64,000 bases of DNA, taken from NCBI GenBank assembly GCA_035578155.1, contig JAPWDM010000001.1:6018172-6082171 (forward strand), in the 5' to 3' direction. The translations under genes and the position numbers were made by a program. The notes beneath the pieces were generated by a model. That model saw nothing but the letters and a program-made list of their open reading frames with translations. It had not been told where the DNA came from and searched no databases. The stretch is from Brachynemurus nebulosus. Its lineage: Eukaryota; Arthropoda; Insecta; Neuroptera; Myrmeleontidae. Below are positions 22,889 to 33,529 of the stretch, one piece after another (within the stretch, counting starts at the first letter, position 1; each line of letters begins with the position of its first letter).

Positions 22889-25800
22889 TTAGCCACATGT
22901 ATTTTTGGTTACTCCTATTCTATATTTTTATACTTATCTCTGTGAAATTTCTTTGGCTTGCCAGTGTTGAGGAAAGCTTGATAAGAAGCAGTAATATTTT
23001 CTGTTTACTATTCAGGTGCTTTGTAATAAATTTTGTAATTTGGGAAATGTGTTGCAATACGGTTTTGGAAAATTTATAAACTACAATTCACGGCAATGAA
23101 GATTTAAAGCTACCGTAACTTGCGATTTTTTTTTTACTTCTGTAAATCTAATGTATTACTAAAAGACTATATGAATATGGGGGAGTCCTAATGAGATATG
23201 TTGTACTCTCTACTGTAAAACTGAACGCACTGCCTACTGCAAATAAAATTTCGAAAATTTTAAAAAATATAATTGGTAGAAATTTTGGTTTACAACAATT
23301 TTTTTCAACAACTTTCCTTAAACGCCTAAAATCGTAACTTAAATTTTGTTTTTTTGTTTTTTTTGTAACCTTTGACCGGAATAGCCGTCTTCAATGGGTA
23401 AAATATATAAATCCTTTGTCAATGACTGACCCCAACTTCTCCCACTCAGCAAGCTTTCAAAAAATAAAAGACGGAAAGTGCTACAATTGCCTTATAAAGT
23501 TCTTTTTCTTTAATATTTTCATTATCCTTATTCTGTCACAAAATCAGCGACTAATATCGTTATAAATAACTTTTCTTGTATTCGAAAATTTCTGTGTACG
23601 TATCCAGCGCACACATTATGATTATTTTGATTTAGTAACTAAGTTTGCCACTAAACAAATATACCATCATATTCCTATACATAAAATAGGGTAAGTGAGC
23701 ATATATTTAGACACATACATACATACATACATAAATGCATTATTACGACCACTTTTATGTGGAACAGTGGAAGCTGAGCAGCAGCAGTAGTAATGGAGGA
23801 GTATTTAAAACATTGTACAATATTATTTACCACCGCTTTTCATAATATTGGCCGTTAATTCGGCGACACTCAACTACACCTGGTGCACCGTTTATAACGA
23901 CTTGCTATGTATGACTTGTTAAAACTATTTCGCCCCACATATATAACTCAACAAGAAACACTTCTCAGTAAAAAACTTTACATTCATATTTTATACGACT
24001 CTCGTATATTGTGTTAATGTGGAGTAAAATTTCAAAAACTAATTCGATTATGGAATTATAATTTTAAGTAGGTAATTTACAAAATCAATTTTTTCGTGGA
24101 TATTTTTAAGGAAAAAATGAAATAAAAAATAAGGCAAGAATAATAATTTATGGTGTATTTTGACCTCATATACTTTGTTCAGACCGGAGCGACAAATAGC
24201 AGTCGCGTAACTACATACTGTTATAAGCGGGGGTAGTTAGATTAAATTGGATGTTAACGGTAGCGGTGAAAAACCCACAGAAAGGTCGAGCCGAGGTTCG
24301 GACTCCAGATCACTACGGTTGAGTTGCGGGAATTTAAGGGTGTACAATGTTCACTCAATAAAATAATGAAGTTTCAACTTAACAATTTTATTAACAGAAC
24401 CAATAAATAAATAATAGATACAAGAGACAAAATAGGAATCGCTTCCCCAAATAAACAGATATACATATATATAAACAAAAGATAGAAAAAATATAAAAGC
24501 GAAAGAATTAGGACTCACCTAGACACACGTTTTCCCGATGTTTCATCACAAGCTCTTGCTAGTGGCCACCAAAACAAACTTCCCAACTCTGACTCTTAGT
24601 ATGTTAAATAACCCTTAGTAGCCCATTTTCCACTGCTTGTTACTAGCCACCCCCTGCTAGCAACTAGCTACCGGCTCCAATGCTCTTCTCTACTCCATAC
24701 TGTTCTGCTGCCCTTGACTTGACCCGACTCCCACTTTGACTTCACTCCGACTTTTCTGTCGACGTCACTCTGACTTCTCTTTGGCTTCCCTCTGACTTCT
24801 CTCCGACTTCTTCCTGAGTTCTCCGCCGATTATCGCTTCTTACGATTCTTTTTTATTATTATTTTACCTACATAACTACGCAATTTTTATCAGAGTCAGC
24901 AGAAAGTATGGATTAATAAATTGTCGATATTTTCTGGTTGTTTGTTTTGGTTTACTGGGCTCGTTAACAACTTGTGTCTAAACAAATGGCTACCGATAGC
25001 AACAATACAAGGGAGGAAGTGGTGCAATCGCTCTAGGACCAGCACTAGTAGCGTGACTACAGTTTTTGCATCCTGAAGCGATTTCTACTTCTTAGAAGTC
25101 CATTTTCCACCCAAAATGGAAATGAATTTCTGAATTTCCTCAGCTGTTAATTTACATATTTTTAGATGAATATTGTAATACATATTTGCAAAATTGTGTC
25201 TTTGGAGGCAGAACTCCACACGAAGATCGAATAAATATTGTCTTTTAAAGGTCACATTTAAGTTTTTGATTTTACAAAATCAGTCAGCAGCACGGGGCCT
25301 TCAGAAGTGCGGCATATAATGCTATCAGACGGCTGCTCTCGAGTTCGTCCTGGTAATATGCGTTGTTTTCATGAAGTACTACACCATTTGGATTATTATT
25401 CATTTAATCTAATGTATTATAAAGATAAGCAAATTGAAAACCAGGATCAAGTCTCAATAATTTTAATCTTACTGGCACATACATAATCTTGGTCTTGGTC
25501 TTGTAAAATTCTATCTTGATCGTAAACTTCATATTGGTCTTACTCAAAAATACTTCAAGAGAAAAACCAACCTTAGTCACTGTTGCATTTTTAAATAGCG
25601 TTACGGCGAAGATTTTTAAGAAATTTTCAAAAATTTTGATAACAATCTCTGGTGAATCTGGCGTTTTCTTACTGTAAAAGAAATTTTCTGGGTGTTGGCC
25701 TTGCTAGATTATGAATAGTCTTGGTCTGGCACTTGACTACAAGACCAAGACTGACTTTGCTCATCATTAGTCGTCTGATAAAATAATCTTGGTGTAGAAG

Positions 25801-26130
25801 ATATCTAACAGAGCTAGAGAGTTGTTAATCACTCGGGTGGTCTGGATCGAATTCATTCCACTTAAAAAAAAGAATTGTGAATAACTATTTTGACTTATAT
25901 CATTACTTAGATAACTTATCATTACTTAGATAAATTAAACTTTTTATGTATTCGTCTTTGAAATTAACTTCAACTTACGTAGTATACACTTACAGATCTT
26001 TTTTTGCGGAAAAATTTAATAAATGGAAATTATTTATGTACCGCATATCTTATACACTTCCCTACTTACAGCAAAAAATATAAAAAATTTAAGAAAAAGT
26101 TAATGTAACAACATGTAAAACGTAGTATAA
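22889..26130. other. AT-rich DNA without recognised gene
   Basis: I found no coding exon with family motifs. A short (CATA)n run lies at about 23712-23733. The segment 24190-25065 is GC-richer, has repeated CTCTGACTTCTC-like phrases (24730-24810) and is bracketed by GCGTAACTACA and GCGTGACTACA, which could mark a decayed LTR or other element, but I could not fix termini. A run of CTTGGTCTTG-like phrases lies at 25480-25560. Confidence 0.4.
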
Positions 26131-26809
26131 GAAAACGCCGTGAGCAGCGGAGCCCCATCACGGAAGTCGAATTTTTCCTTTCATTTTCGGTATTGAATGT
26201 CTACAAGCGAAATGTAATTGAAAGGCCACAAGCGATTTGTCATTTTGGTGGTTTCAAAACTGATGACGAGTGTCCGGTTGATCGGAGCTTTAAAAAAAAA
26301 GGTTTTTAAGGGCTGAATCTCAGTAAATTTCAATTTTGTGCCGATAGCAGCTAACAGGAAAAAAGCCAACACAGTTCGTACGAGGGCATTCCTACCCATG
26401 CTTGTCCGCCAATTGCCTTTGTGTTTTACTTTTAAATATTAAAAAAGGAACTTAAGTAGTAAATTGAAGGGCTTTATGAAGATATTTTTTCTTTCCAAAA
26501 AATTCCAAAATTTCTATTTTATAAATAATAAAAATCCAAAATTCCTAATTTATAAATAAACAGTGACTTTAATAACATTTTTAAATTACTTAATATGTGT
26601 ATGTATTTCATTTGTTATAATTAAGTAAGTTCAATTTCTTAAATTTTTCTAAAATTACTATTGGCCTACTTGTATTTAGAGTAAAAATAATTCATTTAAA
26701 ACACATTTAAGAATACCATTGAATTCCGATGTAAAAATGGGAGAGGTGGGGGGAAAAATAATGTGGAATCCCTAAAATGCACTAGCCGGATACTAACTCA
26801 ATACACGTC

Positions 26810-27310
26810 TAAAATTTCAGCCCTCCAGGTTTCCTTAGAGAGTTTCTAGACGTGTTAGAAAACAAGCAAAAAAATTAAGGAAATATTGGCGTAAAAATCG
26901 TGGGGGTAAGTGTTAAAAGTTGAAACCTCCAAACAGCAGTGGCTGGCTATTAGCTTAACCTGTACACAAAATTTCAGGCCTCTAGGTTTATTTGGGGAGA
27001 TTTTGACCCGAACGAAACTGTTAAAAAACAAGAAAAATCTTGTTCTTTTTGGTATAAAAATGGTGGGGTTAAGGGTTAAAAGCTGAGACCCCCAAAAGGC
27101 ACCCCTTTGATACTAACTCAATCCGAATACAAAATTTCATCCCTCTAGGTTTATTTGGGTGACCTGTGCGAGTGGTACAATCTTCGAAAATGTCAAAAAA
27201 GCATGAAATTGTAGCTTAAAAGTGAGGGGGTGGGGGTAAAATATTACAACTTCCAAAAAGCACAACCTAGGTACGAACTTTATCAACACACCAAATTTCA
27301 ACCGTCTTCG
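26810..27310 (-). repeat. Four degenerate tandem units of about 160 bp, copy 2
   Basis: The marker, here AATTTCAGCCCTCCAGG-like, recurs at about 26817, 26970, 27134 and 27294, giving spacings of 153, 164 and 160 bp. These correspond one-to-one with the units at 5250-5820. Confidence 0.75.
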
Positions 27311-27616
27311 TTGATTCTGGGGGTCTGTGGGCGCGTTAGATCCAGCAAAAATCATTTTTCCCCCTCTACTCCGTCCAAATCATCCTAGGAAGCTGAATTT
27401 TGGATATGTTGTAGGTAATTGACCGAAACATTATTTCCAACCGGTTTGGAAAATGTTTATTATTTTATTGCCTCCCACCACCCCCCTAAAGGTTAGGTCG
27501 GATCCAAAATTTGACCCCACTTTGATAGTATAAGGTGCCTCGAAAATGAGCCCTACTTACCAAATTTTAGCTCTTAACGTCCATAGGGGGGCCCTACACA
27601 TATTAAAAGGCGGCGG

Positions 27617-27618
<2 letters not shown>

Positions 27619-27694
<76 letters not shown>
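27619..27694. repeat. (TA)n microsatellite inside copy 2
   Basis: A pure alternating AT tract of about 76 bp at the same internal position as 4877-4945 in copy 1. Confidence 0.95.
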
Positions 27695-27698
<4 letters not shown>

Positions 27699-27815
27699 AG
27701 CAGACATTTTTTTCTACAGAATCGTGTTCCACGTGTCCGAAAACGGATAGCGCCCCTACTCTCGCCTCTCGCCGTTCTTACCATATAGGCTGTTTAAGTC
27801 TAATTTTTGCAGTTG

Positions 27816-28061
27816 AAAAATTCGACTAAAAAAAATACGATAGTAGCTGCTTTACTTGTGCATCTTGACAAATTCGGTGACAAATAATAATAGAGTGCTT
27901 GCTGTTGGTGGTTGATGCATAATTTATGATTTATTGATGGAAAACTTTAATAGGTATAACGTTTAGTTTTACGTTCTAAATCAGTAGCTAATCCTAATCG
28001 ATACTTTCGAGGAAATGATTGAAATCTTAAAATCAGCTTAGATATCTTAAATAGGAAATAA
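27816..28061. other. Spacer
   Basis: No recognisable feature. Confidence 0.5.
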
Positions 28062-28575
28062 TATAGTATATTATTCAACGAGCTGGTAATGTTAGCTATT
28101 ATTCACGAAGATGAAATTGCGGCACTCGCTTCGTAAGCTCGGCTCGTGTCTCAATGCATCTCAGTGAGTAATAGCCATTGCAAGCGAGTAGAATACTAAA
28201 ATTTTTCTGCGACCTTTTTGATTTAAACAAAATTGAATATAAATTTTAAATTAAAAGAATAAAATTTTTTAATTTATCTCGAATTTCATTAAATGTTTGT
28301 ATATGTATCTATGGAAACGATCAAAATAAATTTCAAATTATTTTGTTTACTTACACGTTACTACGCAACATATATGAAATTAAAACTTATAGATATATTA
28401 TTCACAAAACAATCGCAAACCCATTGAATAAATGGTTAATACGGTGGTTTCGTTGGTCGAAAAGAATTGAGTAATGATCATTCCTCCACACCGTTGAATA
28501 ATGCCTAACTTTCTCAACAATTAACAGATATACATATAATAAGTGTCAACTTCAACAGGAGTAGAACAAGATAAT
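28062..28575 (+). mobile_element. Hairpin-headed repeat family, copy 2
   Basis: This copy aligns with 6688-7400 (without the nested element) and 58890-59400. Its outer arms are collinear with the other copies, but the central 30 bp (28121-28150) is the reverse complement of the corresponding segment at 6748-6777 and 58953-58982. The tail ends near CAACTTCAACAGGAGTAGAA. Confidence 0.65.
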
Positions 28576-29662
28576 TATATTAAATATATACTTAAAATTT
28601 ATGACGAGGTCTAGCCATAGAGATGCGATGCAGCTGAAGAATTAGTACACAAGCGGAGAGCGTGATTTAGTGACGAGATATCTGGGAAGTCACGACTTTA
28701 GTAGGCTGGGCTTTGTTTTCACTTCGATGAGGACTTTGTTCCTTACTTTATAATATACTGTTGTTGGTTTTTTTTTTTTTTATGTAGATAATAGATAAAA
28801 TGTTCAAGAAACTTATAGAAACGAATCTAAAGAACAACACCTAGAACCTTCAGAAACGAATAAGAAGAAGTACGTAACCAATTTCTGAGTATACAAGGCG
28901 ATTGCGAACAGAATAGAGATGAGGGAATCAGTCACATTGGGACAGTGTGTATCGTAGCATCAGTAATTGAGGAGTGGAAACAATCACAAGTGATTATGAC
29001 TATTAGACATAATCAGTAGTAGAGTTACATTAGTAGAAATAAATATAATAAATAAATAAATAGATTTGGGGTCCCTGGGGAAAACTAAATTTTTCAAAAA
29101 TTTCGTCCAAAAAATATATTACGACCAAAATAAATTTACTTTTCCTCGGATTTCCTACCAAAACCTCCAGACTCCCTTTTCGTGCCCGAACTCCCCGACT
29201 AAAACCCCGGCTACCCTCCTCTCGTCGGGCCAAGAAATGGACAATATTGGTAAAAAATTACACCGAGGGAAACCTAATACCACAGAACACTATAGAATGT
29301 ACATTGCTATTTCTATGCTAGCGACACCAACGTCGCCAAAAAATCCTCACTAATCCCCACCTATATTTTATGTAGGTACACACTGTTTGTACTTGTATAT
29401 GTGTGATACCTACGTGTGTATGCGTCGTCACCCATACCGCACACATACACACATACTGCGGACGGACCAAACATACACTGTGACCAACAATGATCCAACA
29501 ATCATTCACAATTGATGCGCACTCGCTCGCCGTCCGTAAACGAGTGTTCACCTTAGCTGTGAGAAGGCCTCGAACATTCTTCTACTGACGACAGATTTTT
29601 ATATGTATGTTTAATCTACATAAGTAATAATATAATTATATCTGTGTCTAATACTTTTGCAG
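28576..29662. other. Unassigned DNA
   Basis: The stretch is less AT-rich at 28600-28740 and 29060-29560 than its surroundings. I recognise no domain in the frames at 29030-29551, and splice-like or LTR-like ends could not be paired. It may hold retroelement debris. Confidence 0.35.
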
Positions 29663-29689
29663 TAGGTACACTCTAAGAAAAAAATGTAC

Positions 29690-30045
29690 CATTTTACTAC
29701 TATTATAGGAGGCAATTAAATGCCTTCTATAATGACAGTAACATTACAAACCGTAATGTACGAAGGTGAAAATTACACCATCATGGTGTAATTATTACTC
29801 ACTCATATGTGTAGTTTTACACATGTCGTACGTAAAATTACGGTCCAGGTGTGTAATAGATTACGTTTTATTTGTGTATTAACTACACAACAAGATGTAA
29901 TTTTACACATTCAGTTCGCAATAGTGCGCAGTTAAACGTAAAATTACATCATATTAATGTATTTTTAAACCACGCCTGTACACCTGAAAATGTAATTTTA
30001 CACACTTATATAGTAATGTTTACACCCAGAAAAGTGTAATATTAT
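29690..30045. repeat. Subterminal TGTAATTTTACA word cluster, left end
   Basis: Near-palindromic words such as GAAAATTACACCA, GGTGTAATTATT, GTGTAGTTTTACAC, GATGTAATTTTACACA and CGTAAAATTACATC recur at least eight times in about 300 bp, in both orientations. A sparser set lies at the other end (35850-36000). Such arrays are commonly transposase-binding sites. Confidence 0.65.
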
Positions 30046-30047
30046 TC

Positions 30048-30104
30048 CAACTGAATCACTCATTCTGATTCAGTTCAACTGAATCAGTATGAGTGATTCA
30101 ATTG
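30048..30104. repeat. Long near-perfect hairpin
   Basis: The outer arm TGAATCACTCAT pairs with ATGAGTGATTCA, and the inner arm TGATTCAGTT pairs with AACTGAATCA around a single C, with only 2-nt internal loops between. A further four flanking bases pair with one mismatch. Total length is about 57 nt. It sits at the inner edge of the left word cluster. Confidence 0.85.
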
Positions 30105-30632
30105 TGCTGAAAAAAATAAACTGATTCAACTTAATTGAAAATAAAGAATCAAAAAAGATTATTGATGGTTTTTTTACATAAATATTTATAATAATCTGAA
30201 GTATAGAATAATTTGGAATTATATACAAAAAGATTCGAGATGTTAAATATTTTGCTTATTATGTCTAAATTTCTATATAAGTGTGTCGTATGATAAAATA
30301 ATAATTTTTTTGGTAAATTTTAAAATAAACACTCCAAAAAAGTAAGATTATAAAAGTTTTATTATGAACGTTTACTTGCTTTCATGAACATAGGTAATCT
30401 TTATTTTGCAGTGTAACTGCCAATTAAACTGGTCAAAATTTTGAGATATCACTTTTTTTACAATGCTTACGTTTTGCAGACACAATTATTTAAGCAATAT
30501 CTTATAAAAAATTTAATTGTAATTAGATTACAATGATAATATTAAAAACTTATGGATTAAAATTGTAGTTACATCATATCCAAAATATAGTTTAAGAAAA
30601 TTAACTAAACAATACTTAAATATAAGAAAAAC
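30105..30632. other. AT-rich interior of the 6.4-kb element
   Basis: No gene or repeat was recognised between the hairpin and the duplicated exon block. Confidence 0.5.
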
Positions 30633-32063
30633 AATATTCTGCTGACTCTTGCCATTCTTAAAACTTCGCAGAAAATGTATGCTGTGGTTTCATAGACGTC
30701 TTCGCCAATTCCAGTTTCTAAACAAATCAGAAAATAAGGGTTAGGGGAAGGTCGCCCAAAGCGGGTACCCCTCTTAAAGCGGGTAAGCGCTTGTATATCG
30801 TTGTATCGAATGTTTTTGTCAGGTCGTGTGTATACCGAGATTAACCGAATATCAACCAATGTCAATCAGTTGCACTTGAACGCTTGTGTCGTTTAATGTC
30901 CTAGTTAAGCTTCATCAGATTTTTTTGTTGGTTTTGTTAAAAATTTTGACGATAAATATTCTGTGACTAGTCACAAACCTTTTTATTTGTAATCTTTTTG
31001 GTATTACCATATTATGTTATCATCATTTGACTTTTAATGTAGAAAATGGTAGACATGTATCGGCTTTCATTTTGAAATTATTCTAAATTAACAAAATTAA
31101 GTCTTTTTGGGCAAAGCGGGTATGGGCAAAGCGGGTAGACAAAATAGAAGCATCTTAATGGAAAAAACTGTTGGAAGGGGAAAAAAAATAAATAATCTTC
31201 TTTTTACGACGGAATGAGGGAAAAAGCTTAAAAAAAAAGATTTCTGTCTTGTTTGTGGTGATTTTGATGTGGAATCACCTGAAGTAATATATTCCAATAT
31301 GGAGGTTGTAAAGAAAGTTACAGTTAATTGTTATAAATTTATTATTTTTGTCTTTTTTCAATTTTTTTTTTTTTACTTAATTATTATTATTGTTAAGTTC
31401 AATATGATTAAGAAAGTTTATATTAAAAAATAATAACAGTATTTAAATACATAATGTACTTACCCGCTTTGCCCAAAGGGGGTTACCCGCTTTAGGATAT
31501 CCATACGGGCAAAGCGGGTTTTTGCAGAGGTTTTGTATTTTCTTTATTAAAAATAAATATCGTATAAACCTTTCTTAAGCGAACTTTCATTTTAAAGTTC
31601 GATAACTGTTCTATCTGATAATATAAAAAAAACCTGCTTATCGAGGTCAAAAGTCACTTTTTTGGGCGTTTAATCTTAACTTACCCGCTTTGGGCGACCT
31701 TCCCCTACTTAATTTTATAACCATTTTTGATTATTTTTTTTATTTTTTTAATAACTATTTCACAGCAATTTAAAATTAAGAAAATTTTGCTTTCGCTACA
31801 AAATTACTTCTAGGCTATTTTAATGAATGTACAGATATTAGATTTTTGATTGAAAAACTCACCAGCAAAGTGACCCGGCGTGTTTATGGCACTGGCACTT
31901 CCGAACTGGTAGACGGAGGGTTTGAATTCCGTAGCCGGTTATATGCTGGCGAAAGTTTTCTGCTATTTCCCATCATAATTCCAGATGAATATCGAGATTA
32001 TCCTTAAGAAGATGGTTGCAGACACCTACCAAATCCTTATACCGCTTTTCTTGTCCTCCGCCA
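30633..32063 (-). pseudogene. Duplicated exon-like unit 1, split by a TA-flanked insertion
   Basis: Read on the minus strand, the unit holds an intron-like T-rich segment ending TGATTTGTTTAG (acceptor) before ETGIGEDVYETTAYIF. The other end carries an exon with EKRYKDLVGVCNHLLKDNLD, IHLEL, a TGA stop, then WEIAENFRQHITGYGIQT, ending at GCTGGTGAGTTTTT (donor-like). The stop replaces CGA of unit 2, a C-to-T change at CpG. I recognise no protein family. The unit spans 30633-30743 plus 31706-32063; the gap is the inserted element. Splice signals at the same places in both units suggest a real exon duplicated and then decayed. Confidence 0.5.
30742..31707. mobile_element. TA-flanked pogo/Tc1-type element with AAAGCGGGTA repeats
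   Basis: The element occupies 30744-31705 (962 bp) between TA dinucleotides. Its terminal repeats are perfect: GGGGAAGGTCGCCCAAAGCG at each end, continuing GGTA. AAAGCGGGT occurs eight times in both orientations, at about 30757, 30776, 31115, 31127, 31460, 31482, 31513 and 31682. The second tandem unit (32170-32178) keeps the empty site GGGTTACTTAAT, proving insertion at one TA. There is no transposase. Related elements with GGGGARAGG ends lie at 58062 and 54690. Confidence 0.9.
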
Positions 32064-32544
32064 AATATTCTGCTGACTCTTGCAATTACTAGGACTTCAG
32101 GGAAAATGTATGCTGCGGTTTCACAGATGTCTTCACCAATTCCGGTTTCTAAACAAATCAGAAAATAAGGGTTACTTAATTTTATAACCATTTTTGCTTA
32201 TTTTTTTTTTTTTTTTCAATAACTATTTCACAGCAATTTAAAATTAAGAAAATTTCGTTTTTGCTACACAATTACTTTTAGGTTACTTTAATGAATGTAC
32301 AGATATCAAATTTTTAATTAAAAAACTCACCAGCAAAGTAACCCGGCGTGCTTAGGCACTGGCACTTCCGAACTGGTAGACTGAGGGTTTGAATTCCGCA
32401 ACCGGTTATATGCTGGTGAAAGTTTTCTGCTATTTCCCATCGCAATTCCAGATGAATATCGACATCGTCCTTAAGAAGACGGTTGCAGACGGACACCTGC
32501 CAAATCTTTATACCGCTTTTCTTCTTCTCCGCCCATATCATCAT
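32064..32544 (-). pseudogene. Duplicated exon-like unit 2
   Basis: This is a tandem copy of unit 1 with a period of about 470 bp. On the minus strand an exon-like frame reads LLKDDVDIHLELRWEIAENF then HQHITGCGIQTLSLPVRKCQ and ends at GCTGGTGAGTTTTT. Compared with unit 1 it has CGA (Arg) where unit 1 has a stop, and a 4-bp insertion (CGTC) upstream that shifts the frame before LLKDD. At its low-coordinate end the acceptor-like TGATTTGTTTAG precedes ETGIGEDICETAAYIF. No family is recognised. It may be a captured host gene fragment or part of the carrier transposon's own gene. Confidence 0.45.
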
Positions 32545-33249
32545 GAAAAAGTTGAGAAATAATGATGTGAGTGATGTCCGTTACATACCATTGTCTAAAA
32601 AACGAACGTTAAATTCCATTATTATTATTACCATTGTTATTATTACTTAAAAAACTCGATTTCCATACGTCGTTTCAATTTAAACCTGTTATGAATTTAT
32701 ATTACTGTAAAGGAAAAAAAAAATCGTTAAGTGCGTGTTTTTGACACGCACTAAGTAATGCCATCTCAGTGAAAGTGTTAATTTATGATTTTTTTGTTAA
32801 CTCTATAGTTGTTTGTTAACTCTATAGTTAGTAGCCCTCTTGCGTTTGTTCAGTATGGATGCACAACTCAATAATTATTCAATCACGTGTTCAATTCAAT
32901 CACACAACGATATTAATACGTCATCTTCGATGACATAAAAACGAAATATTATATACCTACATTAATTAGGGATTCTGTTGATTAAAATTTGATAAATAGT
33001 TGTAGGTATTTTGTTTCCCAAGTCAATAAATTTTAGTAAAAAAAATATGTATAATTCTTTTATCACTACAGATTTTACCAATTTACAAGCATTATATAAT
33101 TTTTTAGACATATCTGAATGAAAGATATCTGAATTGTAGATAATGTTTTAATTTTCACAGAAATTGAGAGCCCCACAAAATAAATTATTAGCCAAATTGT
33201 AAAATAAACTTTTATCAAATTACATAACTATTTGTATGAAGCAAAATTA
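32545..33249. other. AT-rich interior of the 6.4-kb element
   Basis: The only distinctive feature is the hairpin at 32720-32757, described separately. The rest is plain sequence leading into the Penelope-like element. Confidence 0.5.
32720..32757. repeat. Hairpin AGTGCGTGT/ACACGCACT, dispersed copy 1
   Basis: AGTGCGTGT, five bases and ACACGCACT form a perfect 9-bp stem, followed by AAGTAATG. The same hairpin with the same flanks (TCGTYA before, AAGTAATG after) occurs inverted at about 50603-50634, with only the loop altered. Conservation of stem and flank, together with the loop change, suggests part of a mobile repeat end. Confidence 0.7.
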
Positions 33250-33308
33250 AAAATATTAAAAATATTTAAAGTTTCAATTACTTTGTCAATTTCACTAGAA
33301 TTGAGTAG

Positions 33309-33355
33309 AATTTACTAAACGCGTTTTCAATCTCGCGACCATCATCAGAGTAATT
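33309..33355 (-). ncRNA. Hammerhead ribozyme motif in the left arm
   Basis: On the minus strand the sequence is the same as at 35283-35329: CTGATGA, a short stem-loop with GCGA tetraloop, GAAA, then the AAACGCGTTT palindrome and the closing AGTAA of stem I. In this arm the ribozyme is antisense to the reverse transcriptase frame. Confidence 0.75.
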
Positions 33356-33529
33356 GAAGAAATGTATGTGGGAGTGTAATAAATACTCTTAAAAATGAAT
33401 TTGGGAAAAACCCGTCATTATACTATTTCATATGAAATAGGCTGTACAATAACGTACCTGAAAGACGATGTTGATAAACCAGTTTTGAATAATAGAGGTA
33501 ATTATTTTTATCTGTGTAAGGTAAAAATT

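Larger units (their letters stand above)
26131..27815 (-). mobile_element. Composite 1.6-kb element, copy 2 (inverted)
   Basis: This is the second copy of the 4757-6394 family, in opposite orientation. Read on the minus strand it has the same head, (TA)n block (27619-27694), tandem units of about 160 bp and terminal hairpin (26138-26163). Similarity stops abruptly near 26131 and 27815. The two copies have diverged by base changes and small indels. The minus-strand frame at 26181-26399 is disrupted in copy 1, so it is not a conserved gene. Confidence 0.65.

Noticed and set aside
23712..23733. Short CATA repeats as a CRISPR-like or telomeric array
   Set aside because: It is a simple tetranucleotide microsatellite with no spacers and no TTAGG-type telomere unit.
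24185..25070. Possible solo LTR bracketed by GCGTAACTACA and GCGTGACTACA
   Set aside because: A TG...CA boundary with a 4-6 bp duplication could not be fixed, and no primer-binding site or retroviral-type coding is nearby.
26181..26399. 72-codon minus-strand frame in composite repeat copy 2, signal-peptide-like start
   Set aside because: The equivalent region of copy 1 (6110-6360) is broken by stops and indels, so no coding constraint is visible.
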